DNA from: Globodera rostochiensis | Lineage: Eukaryota; Nematoda; Chromadorea; Rhabditida; Heteroderidae | Reading direction: 5' to 3' | DNA length: 64,000 bases | NCBI GenBank assembly: GCA_018350325.1 | Contig: JAEVLN010000030.1 | Location: forward strand, 310,001 to 374,000 | Notes under the pieces: generated by a model | Seen by the model: only the letters and a program-made list of their open reading frames with translations | What the model was told of the DNA's origin: nothing | Database searches by the model: none | Position numbers and translations under genes: made by a program | Shown: positions 45,485 to 57,629 of the stretch, one piece after another | Position numbering within the stretch: position 1 is the first letter of the stretch | Layout: every line of letters begins with the position of its first letter

Positions 45485-48400
45485 AAATCAAACATTATAA
45501 AAATATTACTCAAAACCAAACAATAATAAATCACTTACCAAAAAGCATTTAAATTGGGAATAAATGGAATAAAATTGTATTTACTTAAATATAAATATTA
45601 AATGTAGAAAAAGATGAAATTCTAATTATTATCAGACAATTTGAAACTTCGTTTTATTACGCATTAAATATTAAAACACTCAAATTGCTTAAGCAAACAT
45701 TTGGCAGATATGATATTGTATATTTTTTAATGAATTTAATTATGTAGGCTATTTGTTTAATTTAAGTTTATTACTTCGTATATTATAGATAACTGTTATT
45801 AACTTGGGCCGGGCCGGGACCGCCTGAGCGCCACATTTTAGAAAAAAACAATCGTCATTCAAAATAAATAATGGAAATATTTAAATTAAAACCCCTTTTA
45901 TGATATGATAAAATAAAATATTTGCCTAATGGCAAAAAGTCATTTTAAATTAAAAATGAAAAACAAATTATTAATCAAGAAAATTATAACAAAAAGTACA
46001 GGCGCCCACCGTGCTTGCACGCAATTGGTATAAAAATTGAATATTTTGAAGGGTGTAGAAATCTCTTAGAATTTTAAGTTTTGCCATAAAAAATGTCTTA
46101 GACTTTTCAACATTATTTCAAAAATCAATTGATGAACGGCATCAATGTTGCTTCTTTCTGTTCGTTGGAAGTGCAAACAGTATTTTCCGTCAGTATTTTA
46201 TAACCCTGTGCTTTTTTGATTATTCAGGTTTATAGACTATCTGACATTTTTTTTCTTGAATGAGTCATAAATATTTTAACGTTTATATAAATTATTGATT
46301 CTATCCTGTTTGTACTTATATGCATTTATCAAATTGTAAAGCTTTATCAAACAAAAAAAGTTTAATTTTCTTCATTTATTTTGGTTCATAACTAGCGCTG
46401 ATTCCGTCCGTCTGGGTGTGTCCATAACATATTGTTAAATAAATGGAGGCTTTTTTAAAATTCTGATTTAAATTTATTAATTTTTAAAAAAAAGATTAAA
46501 TGCATATGTTTTTATTATTATATTAGATTTTTAACGGTGTTTCATCAGTAATTAATGGTTAATTTTTTGAATAATTTCATTCAAATCCGCAGTTACTAAG
46601 ACATTATATTTTATAATCAATTTGAGTTAGAGTAAATGGTCAATAATTAACTTTTAAATAGGGTTAGTTTTAATTGACTTTAAAAACAGCCGATTATTTT
46701 TGCTTATGGAACTTACAATTAAATATTTTTACTGATTTGGAGGAATAAATATTTTATGAAAAACGCTCGTTTTTTATGGGATTCAGTCATTAAGATTTCA
46801 ATATTTCTTAAAACAAGCTTTTTGTTGTTTCATTTTTAATGTAATAGCAATGTTTTTAAATTAACTGGATATTATATTTGTGATTTTCTAAAAATCAAAA
46901 TTTAAATTTTTAATTAACTTGGTTTATTCTATTTTTTTTTGTGTAATTTATAATATAACTTTATTTTTGCCAATTAGATAATTATTATAAAATGTATTTT
47001 TTTAGAATACTGTTTTATACTGTTTTTCTATAGTCTTTTTTAAATTATTTAATCATTGTCATTTAATTTTAATCGATTTTACATTAGAAAAATCTAAATT
47101 TTTGTTGAAGTCCATAAATTAACGATATGTTTTTGATTTTGTTTAAAATTTGAACTTTAAACAAATATTTAAGGGGATAAAAAATTGTTCATTCGGCTAA
47201 TTAATTGACTGGGGGCCGCAAGGTCGCACCGGGAGCGCAAATTAGTGCAGGTGTTAAATGCAAAATTTTTGATTTCTTTAGTTTTTGGCACGAATCTTAT
47301 TATAATAAAAATTTACTGTTTTTTGTATTAATTTATTTTAATAAATATTTATTTAAATAGTTGGTTTTCTCTTTTTTAGATGTCTTAAAACATTTTGCTG
47401 TATCCATTATTTGCTTTTAAGATTAACTAATTTTCGCCACCTTGAGCCTATTGCTAACGGTGCGACACCTGCCAAGTTACAGGAAGGTTCCCAGATATCG
47501 CTACAGACGTCAAATTGTATGATTACAAACATTTTTTTGTTAAATAAATTTTAATTTTTTATTTTTTATTAAATATGTTGTAGCTTCGTTTAATATTAGA
47601 CATATTAAATTCAGCGCTTGGTTAATAAATACTTTAGTTAAATATATAATTTAATATTTTTAAATTTTGATACTATTAATCAATTTTATTTATTTTTTTT
47701 ATGTTTAATAAAATGAAGAAATATGATTTTATTCTTATGAGCTGCGCCGTCGTTTTCACAAAAAGAATATTTTTCTATTTTTTACTTTCGCCCAATATTG
47801 ATAAACAGTTAAGCTATAACATAAGTATTTTATTAATTTTCGTAAATTGTTTTTTCAAAACATAACTTTATATGTTCTTAACTTGATCGCTCTCATTAAT
47901 GTTTCTTTTAAAGCAGTTTTTACGGCTTTTTATTTTAAATTAAAGTTTTTAATTTAATTATTAGATTTTCACAAACAGAAATAAAATTTGAAGAGGAAAT
48001 ATTTTAGGTTTTTTTAAAATTTTGCTTTATAAACAGTTGATTTTTTTCAAAAAACACATTTTTATTTAGATTCATTCAACAATATTACAAAAGCTATTCA
48101 AATCTTTATTTTATTATTCCATAAATTATTTTAAATCTATTTCAATAGGAATATATTTTGAGTTTAATATTGGGTTTGTTCAGATAAATAGTGTTTTTCT
48201 TATAAATATTTTGAGTTTTCTTTTTTATTAATGCTTTTAATATATTTAATGATTATTTATATATTTAAAAATATTCGAATTTTCTGATAAAGACTTTGTA
48301 ATAATTTTTAAATTTATTCAAATAAAGAAAAATAATAAATTTTGTGAAGTCGGATTGCATTATTATAGTTTAAAAAAAATTGCTAAAGTTATTTATGTTC

Positions 48401-48510
48401 TATAATAATAAAGTGCCAATTTAATCACATGCTTTGCAATATTATGTATAATATAATTTTGAGGCTAAAAATCATTTTTAATTTTTTAACATTTTATTAG
48501 TCGTTGTCAG
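45485..48510. other. AT-rich DNA with scattered islands
   Basis: GC-richer patches near 45810-45835 (contains CCGCCTGAGCGCCAC, resembling the subterminal word of the palindromic element), 46140-46200, 47208-47262 and 47440-47520. The last is open on both strands, so no exon is called. Confidence 0.4.
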
Positions 48511-48749
48511 CAGGGTTGCAACGGATCATCCGAAATCCGTTATCCGTTATCCGAAATCCGGTGTTTTTCTCAATCCGATATCCGAAATCCGATCCGACAA
48601 ATTATGGCAAATCCGATCCGAAATCCGTTATCCGATATCCGAAATCCGGTGTTTTTTCAAATCCGATATCCGAAATCCGATCCGACAAATTTTGGGTTAT
48701 CCGATCCGAAATCCGTATCCGACTTTTTTCTCAATCCGTTGCAACCCTG
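48511..48749. mobile_element. hAT-type MITE, 239 bp
   Basis: Starts CAGGGTTGCAACGGAT and ends ATCCGTTGCAACCCTG, perfect inverted ends, flanked by the 8-bp duplication GTTGTCAG (48503-48510 and 48750-48757). The interior is almost entirely iterations of ATCCGAAATCCG and ATCCGATATCCG. Ends and duplication length fit hAT. The 61- and 88-codon frames across it are translations of the repeat. Confidence 0.92.
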
Positions 48750-48759
48750 GTTGTCAGTG

Positions 48760-51218
48760 ATGTCTCCTAAAAGCGCAGTCCTGTTTTAATTTTTGAATAA
48801 AGAGAGTCCGGAATCAAACTAAATACCGTAGTCGTTGTCAGTGCTGTCTTCAAAACTTGTAATAATTTTATAGTGCATTTGATTTTTAATTTAAGGATTA
48901 GCCAATTTAAGAGTTTTTAAATAATTTTTGTTGGTCAATTTTGACAATACTTGGAAATTTGCATCGGAATTTGCCAATTCACTAACAACGCATACATTGG
49001 CACAACATTTGAATGCATAAGCCAATCTTTTAAAAAGGCAAGCGCAAATAAATTGCCGTATTTAAAATTATTATTGCAAAAGCTCTAATTTATTTTTACT
49101 TAAATCAAGACCTGATTTTAATTTATTTCTGCAGGATGCTCTTTGTAGTAAATTTTTTTTTCAAGGTTTAGTTCGGAAATAGACAAAAAGTTTATTATAT
49201 TGTAAATTTAATTTAAAATATTGGTTTACTTGATATTTAATAATTTTTAACCGGATAATTAATTATATTTGTAATTAAATAATTCCATAATTGCAGTCGG
49301 CTGTAGACGGACCAGTTGTCACCTAACGATTTTTTTATTGCCTTTTTTGTAATCCCTTTTTAACCAATGGATTTTTTAAAAATTTATTGGGTTAATTTTA
49401 TTATAATTAAAGAAGTTTGTTTTGTAATTTTAGTTGTTTGTTTAATGATATTTTTTTTATAAATTTATTTTTGTTTAATGATTTTAAGATTTATTTTGTA
49501 TACTTTTTTTCTTTGGTTGATGAAAGTTTATTTTCAGTTTTAACATAATCTAGGTAGAACGAAATGTTTTTCACATTATTTTAAAAGCATTTCAAATGAT
49601 ATAATATTTTGCCATTGATTGATTGATATACAAATCGCTTTTGGAAATATGTGACTTTTTTTAATGTGAGTTATATTTTATTATAAATAATGTTGATTTA
49701 TACGTTATTTTTCAAAATTTAAAATGCTAGCTAAACTAAATGTGTAAATCTTTAGCTGTTGTTTGCTTAATAAATATTGTAAATGTTTTTTTGCACAAAA
49801 ACGGAGCAACTCACGATGAACGCTTGACGCGGCGATAGAGCTCCGTATTCATGTCCATTCTGCAATCGGTAATGCGCGGTTGATTCGCGCTGCTCAAGTG
49901 TCTATAAAATAAAATTTGAAAATCGACGCAATTAATAAACAAATTTTTCCATTAAAACATATTAATATTTTTATAAATAAAGAAATTGTTTTTACTTGTA
50001 ATGGGCATCATTATCAATGGGACTGCTTTAGTTAACATTTAATTTATAAATATTTTCGCGTACTCAAGAGATTTTATTATTATTGCAATTATTATTTTAA
50101 TGAATTATTATTTTAATAATAAATTGATTTAAATCAATTAGCACCAATGTTTCCGCATTTCGAAATTGCAAAAATTTTAAATTTTTTTTTAAATAATTGC
50201 GTAACTTATAATTGCAATTTGCATAAAGTATAAGCTGTATGTAGAAAGGTAAGCAATTTATTATTTTTATTAAAACTATAATTTGAATAAAATTTGCTTG
50301 ATTAATTTGCTGGCTCATTGTTATTGCATAATTTTAAAAACGGTTTAATCTTTTTGATCGAACGCAAATCTTTCGTTCCGATTTTCAATGACCTAATTAT
50401 TTAATAATTCAAATTTTCTTTTATGTGCATTTAAAATTTGATTACTTTTTGCAAATTATAAAAAAATTTGTTTTTTTGCAGTAAATAATTTTTATTTGTT
50501 ATTTTGTTTATTATAAAATCACTAATAGGCAGGTTTTGAATGCAATATTTTTATAATTACTAAATTAATTATTTGTGATTTTTGGAATTGATTTTAATTT
50601 ATTTTCTTTTAAATTAAATATGAAATATCTATATTTAAATATTGTTTATGTCACAAAAAATTACTATTTTAACTCATAAGGTATTTTTGTATTTTCTTTT
50701 TTTTAATTTTAAGTGGGCCATTTGTAAATTGCGGTATGCACAATTAAATGTTTAAGCTTATTATACTTGGCCTGCACCAAAAATTGTTTCGCGATGTTCT
50801 TGTAGATGTTGTTTTGATGTTGAATCCCACAAATATATTTTATTTTTTAAATATTTAACGTATTTAGTAGTAATCTTAAAAATACTATTCCCTCTTTTTT
50901 TATCTCAGATAGCTTTTTTACATCAACATATGAAATTTGTTTGTAAAATGTTATATAAATATTGCTTTTTAAGAATAGAAATTTTAAAGATAAGGAAAAT
51001 TTATTTTTACCTAATATTAACACATTTTGCGTAATTAGCTAGAATTATTTATTAAAACTGCATAAAAAGATTAAAAAATTATAAGTAAAAACTTTATTTA
51101 AAAAAAAGTCTAAGATTATTGCGTGATCAAATATAAATTTTGATGATATTAGAGATTTATTTATCTCATTTTGATATTTCATTTATATTTATCAAAGGCT
51201 ACTTATTTGCATCTGGTT
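48760..51218. other. AT-rich DNA with one clear exon candidate
   Basis: Apart from the exon at 49815-49901, no supported gene. A small island at 49295-49320 is GC-richer without splice sites. Confidence 0.4.
49815..49901 (-). CDS. Internal exon with canonical splice sites, 87 nt
   Basis: The minus-strand acceptor AAATTTTATTTTATAG and consensus donor ATC/GTGAGT bound 87 nt of GC-rich sequence. Two frames are open: one beginning TLEQRESTAHYRLQNGHEYG, another, offset by one base, ending MDMNTELYRRVKRSS. The matching splice consensus on both sides makes this one of the best exon candidates in the window, but the reading frame and gene are unknown. Its strand agrees with candidates at 38.0-45.5 kb, so it may be a 5' exon of the same gene or of a neighbour. 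Confidence 0.5.
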
Positions 51219-53775
51219 GTATCAAAAAGTTGAATTTTGGAAATTTGGATTTGATTATTTAAAACAAAATTATTGATTTCATAACAGTGGCATACGCAAA
51301 TAAATTAAACAAATAGATTAAATAAATTCAAATATAACTAAAATTTAGGCTTATGTTGACTAAAGTCTATCGATCGATTGTTTGCAGTCTGCGGCTAAAT
51401 CCCAAAATTTTTTCACTAAAATTCTTGATTAAACATTTGTTTTAATTAAAATTGGTATGTATTTTATTTTTTAATAATAATAACGTTAACATGTGTATAG
51501 ATGGCGGTCGTTCCCATTGAGAAACTATTTTTTATAGGTAATTTACTTAAATTCTTAGATAATTATGTGTAATGTTATAACCCAAAAAAGTTATTTTTTA
51601 TTTTAAAGTTGTTATATTCCCTCCGGCTGGCCATTTGGTTTTGTGCCGTGTAAAAAGATATTCAATAGTTATTTCTAATTTTTTAGATTATCTGTATTTT
51701 CCTTTATAATAATTCGAAAAGCTTATTTTGTTAAAATCTTTAATTGTTGATAATTTTTGTTTCTGTTTTAATTTTGAGTTGTTTTATTATTTGTATGCGA
51801 TTGCTTCTTATTATTTCTCAAATAAATAAAGTTGTCGCCAGCCAAACTTGTTTGATACGCCATGTTTGCACTGCAAGATGGGAATGCACCAAATTGTTTT
51901 GATCGATGTTGGACTATCTAAATTTAATAATTAAATTACAAAAATTATTATTTTTAATGTGCAAACGATAAAAGAGTGTCTAAGAAAAATTGCCAGAACG
52001 ACATTCCAAACAATTATAAAAAACAATACAAAAATAACTTTAAAACAAAAATAAATTTTTATATAAGTGAAAAGGCTTACACATTTATTCTTACTATTAA
52101 ATTCAACCCAGCTTTGGAAAAAATAATAATTTTTTTAATTTTAGTTAAATATATATTTATTTGACAAATGTTTATTTTTTAAAATTGGTGCTAAAATATC
52201 TTTAAATTCAAAATGACACGTCAATTTTAAATTAATATTTTATTTAAAGAGATTTCAAAAAGAAATTTCATTAGGTATTTTTGTAGAATTGTTAAAATGC
52301 AAAAAGTTGAACCCAATATAAATAAATCTGATTAATTTTTGATTCAAATTATTATTTTTTAGTGTTTTAATGCAAACCCCCTCTCAACCTCGTGAATAGG
52401 ATACGGGATCGGAACTTTTCTGTGTCGCCATCGTCATATTCGACGTCATCGGGGAGATAAATCGACCAAATACTTGTAATTAATTGATGATTCGATTTGT
52501 ATATTCATGAGTATTTATGATTATTATTTAATTATACAATAAAAAATTTTGACAGTTTGAAATAATTATATATATGATATAAAATTAATTAATAATGCAA
52601 CTCGTTAAAATTTTAATTTAATAAACGCTAAAAAAGCTATAATGACAAGTCTGATAAGACAAGCCACCGCGCAAAATCCAAGATGGCCATTATTAACCAG
52701 TGCTTAGAATTTTAAAATGGAGGAATTTTGTTTAGCAATTTAAACGATGAGACAACATTCATCACGTATCTTGCCATATAAAATCATAATCAAAATTAAA
52801 TCAAATATGATAAATAAAAAATAAATGAATTATCGTCAAATGCAAGACTTTGAGCTAATTTAGAGTAAGCCAGAATGCAAGTGTAAAAATCAACTATAAC
52901 AGTGTTAAAGAATATATAATTAGCAGATCAATGCGTGCTACTTCTACCAGCCGGGCACAAGTAATCATTTTGTTATAATATATTTTGTTTAGGCTTACAT
53001 GGAATAAGATACTAATCGTTGCAGCATAAATTGAACCCGTGTTTAAATACTGTTGAAAATTTTAAAATAACATTATATGAAAGCTCATTTTTTATATAAT
53101 AATCGTTAAAATAAATAATTTATTTATTTAGACTGTATGATTAACGAAACACATAAAATCGCGTCAAATCATCCCGTGCATCTGCATGTAAATAGTTTGG
53201 CAAGAGATTTATGAAATATTTTGAAAACATTTATCTTTATTTTGTTTGGACTTGAAGTTTAAAATAATTATATAGTTCAGGCCCGCCTGAGCTACATATG
53301 CTGAGCCATTGCGAGAAATTTTGCGTATTTTTGTTATGCATTGATTTTGTATCGTGAGGCTCTCGTGATTCATTAATCATTTATGTGTGTTAACCTTTAT
53401 ATCGTTAAAAGATTTTTTTAATTATTTAAACAATTTTAAATGTTATAGAATATTTATTAAATATGTAAGTATCTTCAAATATTTGGTAATCGAGAAAATT
53501 TTAACAATAACAAATTAAATAATATAGAAATAAAACACTTCGAAACATGTAATACAAAAGTTTTAAAAGTAAATGGCAGCCTTTATTTTGAACAATAATT
53601 ATATTTGTTATTATTAATTTAATATCCATACACAATTAATGAAATAAATTTAAATTTACTAGAATTAATAAAAAGATATCTCATCTTCAATTTTAAAAAA
53701 TTTGTTCTTTTTGGTCAATTGTATTCAATTAAGAAACTAAATATTAAACCAGAATACACTTAACCATTATAATGC
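51219..53775 (+). repeat. Inverted segmental duplication, left arm
   Basis: 51830-53775 is the reverse complement, with about 5-10 percent divergence by eye, of 57630-59830. 51219-51416 is the reverse complement of 62707-62894. The inner 51417-51830 is unique to this arm, while the other arm has about 2.9 kb at the same place. Contains the exon 52389-52472. Confidence 0.88.
52389..52472 (-). CDS. Exon candidate, inverted-duplicate copy A
   Basis: 84 nt bounded by AATTACAAG acceptor and a GTTGAG donor on the minus strand. It encodes IWSIYLPDDVEYDDGDTEKF followed by RSRILFT. The sequence is identical to the other arm (59043-59126) although the flanking AT-rich DNA differs by substitutions and indels. 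Acidic and unidentified. Confidence 0.5.
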
Positions 53776-54332
53776 ATGATATTTTGATAAAATTCAGAGG
53801 TTTTTCTTTCTCATTCTTGAGTTCTATAATTTGTCCATTCTGCGCGCATACCCATGATACAACAGCTTATTGTGCTTTATTGTTGGTGATGAATAAGTAT
53901 CGGAACCTGCGACTCAAGAACATGACATCGCCAGCCACACTGGCAAATTAATAGAAAAATAAAACTAAATTTATTAAAGAAAAAAGAATTAATTCTGCGA
54001 TTAGCACAACAAACTTTTATTTTTTATAGCGGAATATTTTGAATCTGAAAAGCGAGCAAACTAAACAGTCAATTTATAAATCAATATTAATCAATCGATA
54101 TTATAATTTTTAATTCTACATAAACAAATTGAAAAAAATAAAAAATATATTAAAACCAATAATAATTTCTAAAAAACATTATTTAATTTGCTGACTGTGA
54201 TTTAAGATCACGCATTAAAAGCCTTTCAATTTAAAATAAAGCACAGCGCGGATTATTCATAACTATATTTTTATAAATTCAACATATTTTAAAAACAAAA
54301 TTCTGATGCAAATATGTTATAACATTTAACAG

Positions 54333-54415
54333 TGTCACCGCGAGGCTTATTCAAAAAGTTGATGAAGTATAACATTCAAACATGCCATTTTAGCACGACG
54401 GATCAGCTCTTATGG
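54333..54415 (+). CDS. Candidate exon cut by the duplication boundary in copy 1
   Basis: Acceptor TAACATTTAACAG at 54332 and donor TGG/GTAAAAATG bound 83 nt encoding SPRGLFKKLMKYNIQTCHFS then TTDQLLW. Homology with copy 1 begins inside the last codons (CTTATGG), so copy 1 at 28.1 kb keeps only the exon tail and donor attached to other sequence. Basic, unidentified. Confidence 0.42.
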
Positions 54416-56505
54416 GTAAAAATGATAAAACAATTCATTCTAATTAGATGTCACCGAATACGGGTAACAAGAAAAATATCGCTGTGCGAGTACAAAAAAC
54501 GGCGGTTTGTTCGCGAGTTTATAAAAACAAATAAATTTACATATAAAAATGTATAAGCTTTAAAATTCTTAAATACATAAAGCCATTACTACACAAACAC
54601 AGAAAGGAGAATTATTTGAGCTGTAAGCAGATCTCAACGAGTAATAATTATTCTGTCGGTCCTTCAATATAACTCGAAATTCAATTGAAAATTAAAAATT
54701 GTTTATTTAAAAGTTTGGGACTCAGGCTGTAAATAAAGTGATTCAAAATAATATCTAAATATTTAAATCTAAGATAACAGAAAACAAACTGGTCTAAAAT
54801 TTAAAATTTTCAAAAAGAATATAAGAACAATCAGAAATAAAAATTAATATAATTTGAACCAAAAAAATATCAAAAACGTATTTATCCAAGCAATTTTTAA
54901 TTTGTTCGGAATAAAAAGTAATAATAAAACAACATTTTATCGTAATAATGATAACAGAATTTCGTCCACCATCTCATGCTTAAAAAGCATACTACGCCGG
55001 GTTGTTTATTTAACTACATACAGAAATTGATAATGATAATTTTCATACAAATTTAACCTTTAACTTAATTTAAGCAACGTTTAAAATTAATTTAAAAATA
55101 TTGCATTACAGAAAAAATGGGTTATAAGCAGTAATAATGTTTGCAATTTAAGTATGAATATAACTAATCAACGCAAACTTTAATATAATAAAAATATACA
55201 AATTAATTTTTAAATTGTAATAGATATGAATAATTAAAGAAATGATGCGATAATGATATTTTATGTAAACTGTTAACTTTTTGGATATTAAAGGAATAAA
55301 TAAAGTAACTAATAAAATATCTTACCTTGATATAAGAAAAGTGTTTATCATTAAGAGCTGCCGGAAGTCATACGGCAGCGTATTCGGGCTGTTGCGTGCG
55401 AATCGAGAATCCTGACAAAGATAATATGGTAATAATTAATATATTTTAAATAATTAGACATTAAATAAAACCAAACAAAAATAACACTTTTAAATAAAGC
55501 AATCTTTGATACAAAATATGTAATAGTTTATTTATTTTTTAAAAATTTATTGCCTAAATAATTTGAAGATTTAAGGTTCAGCAATTTCGACTGCTGAAAA
55601 CGCCACAACGCCATCCATCAGAGCGCCTCACAACATAATTATATAACTAAAATTAAGCAAAACAATTATAATAAATGAAAATTTATTTAATATTTTAACT
55701 TAAAGCCAATTACAAATTAAAAAAAAGTTAGCTTAACTTATTTTGCGTAAGATTATTTTTTTATTGGGCAAATTAAAATTAAAACAATAAAGCACTGATG
55801 ATTTTGCAAACCCTTTGCAATGTTTGTTGTATCTGATTATTAATTAAATATATTGTGCCATTAATAAAAAATAACAAATTGCTCTTACATTGTAAAGCCT
55901 CAAATTTTGAATTAGTCAACTCAAAGAAAAAGGTCCATTGTCATGCGGGTTTGAAACTCCTATCCACAAGGCGGCGAATAAGGTAAAGAAAAATATGTTT
56001 CATTCTTACATTAAAATCTTAGAAAACAAAATGATTTGACGTTACGAGGAAATAATTATATATAAAGTAATAAAACCAAAGAATATTTATGCAATTAATT
56101 TTTCAACGAATTTGTTAATTTTACGATTAATAAATAAACAAATCGGAGAATGCAATGAGATGAGGATAAGAAAATATTTTTAATGTTATTTTAGTTAAAC
56201 AATTGAATACTTGAATTTTGTTGGAAAATTAAAAATTTTACTGAAATTATTTTGAACAAACTTTTAAAATATTAATAATAAATTAAATAAAGATAAATGC
56301 TTAAATTATTTTAGATTTAGTGCTCAAGGGCATCTTTGTTAATTCAATTAGGGATATTATTTAAATTTATCAGATTTTGTATGATAGAAAAATAATGCCT
56401 TTAAAATATACTTTATAAATATTAAAATTAATTTCTATCGAAAAATATGAATAGCAATTTTTGAAAGATCTGTGTTCGATGTTATTAGTAGCGGATGCCC
56501 AAGAT
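54405..56505 (+). repeat. Dispersed duplication, copy 2 (empty-site copy)
   Basis: Matches 28102-29551 joined to 37827-39505 without the palindromic element. The uninterrupted insertion site is at 55219-55224 (AATAGA). Lacks the 28676-29302 segment, the 85-bp segment near 37.9 kb and the 30-bp tandem repeat. Ends at CGGATGCCCAAGAT. Confidence 0.92.
55326..55411 (-). CDS. Internal exon of an unidentified gene (copy 2)
   Basis: Counterpart of 38008-38096, with the same acceptor TTTGTCAG and donor AAG/GTAAGA. It is 86 nt long because of a 3-bp in-frame deletion that removes one glycine (LPGYD to LPYD). Frame remains open. Confidence 0.6.
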
Positions 56506-56779
56506 GAATTAAATTATTATTTTACATTCCAGCTTCAATAATTCTTTAAAATTTTGGTAGGCTTGTGATCAGTTCATTCGTTTCTTTGATTTTGGTTGTT
56601 CATATTCGTCGCATTTCGTTACAAAACTACGACCCTTTATAAATCTTGTAATTAGTTTTGGTATTCATTATTTGGTAAATTTTATTGTCAAATAAAATAA
56701 ATAATGCGAGATTTTTTTATTTTGATTATTTTTTTAAATAATTTGTTTTAGATTGTTTTTATTTGTTCAATGTTTTCCC

Positions 56780-57536
56780 AACTTTTCTTGTTACCGAATT
56801 CGTATGTCGGTTGAATGGGTGGTTCACCATTTTGTTATGAAATATTTATAACTTTATGTGTAAGTCGATTCGTTTAATGTCAATTAGAGTTTGTTGAAGA
56901 AACTTTTGTAATTTTATAAATTTAAATTTTTTTATTGATCCAATGATTTTGTAATTCTTTCATAAACATTTGCTTGATTTATTCACTTTTTGTTTTGTTG
57001 TTTTTTATTTCCGTACAAATTATGCATTATCATGCACAACCTCAATTCTTAAGAAAAAAAGAATTAAATAAATCAACTAAGAATCGTTATTACACGCCAT
57101 GCGGCTGAATCTGCGCACCAGGCACCTCCGAAGGCTGTATGGCTTGTCCCTTTTCTGGCGTAAAGTCCAGACAGTGCCATTACCTTAAATTAATTTAGGC
57201 ACTAATTTTTTTTTTTGCTTGTATTTCATTAAACCAGATTATTTAGTTTTTGGTTGCATTTTAAAATTTAATAGCTTTATGGCTTAAGATGACTTATTTA
57301 TTTTATATATATTATTTATTCGATTTCAATTTTTTGTGGTTTGTTTATACTCAAAAAATCAAACGCAATAGTGCTTGGTGTAGAAATTAATATTTTTCGT
57401 TGTTTAGGTAACATAATAATAATATGTTAAAGTTAGTTGCTCTATAAGTGCGGCAAGAGACCTCTATGTGCAACTTTTCTTGTTATCAAATTCGTATATC
57501 GGTCGAATGGGTGGTCTCCACCGTTTGTTATGAAAT
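56780..57536 (+). repeat. Direct repeat of about 64 bp
   Basis: CAACTTTTCTTGTTA(C/T)C through GAATGGGTGGT to TTTGTTATGAAAT occurs at 56780-56843 and 57471-57536, with about 85 percent identity. A shared downstream GTCGATTCGTTT extends the similarity. Could be a duplicated exon, but the frames differ. Confidence 0.75.
57096..57183 (-). CDS. Candidate internal exon, 88 nt
   Basis: Minus-strand acceptor TTAATTTAAG and donor GGC/GTGTAA bound a GC-rich island. One frame reads VMALSGLYARKGTSHTAFGG, ending WCADSAAW; another, NGTVWTLRQKRDKPYS, is also open. Splice signals are fair. Frame undecided; family unknown. Confidence 0.35.
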
Positions 57537-57629
57537 TTCTGTGTCAGTCGATTCGTTTTTTGCATATCTACAGATTTTATAATTGCAATTTGTTTGTATC
57601 CTTTCTCACCTCCAAAATAAATAATAAAT

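Noticed and set aside
47440..47530. Exon in the GC-rich island at 47.4-47.5 kb
   Set aside because: Good open frames exist on both strands and no pair of splice sites distinguishes them.
48504..48789. Two plus-strand frames of 61 and 88 codons
   Set aside because: They translate the ATCCGA-type repeats of the hAT MITE at 48511-48749.
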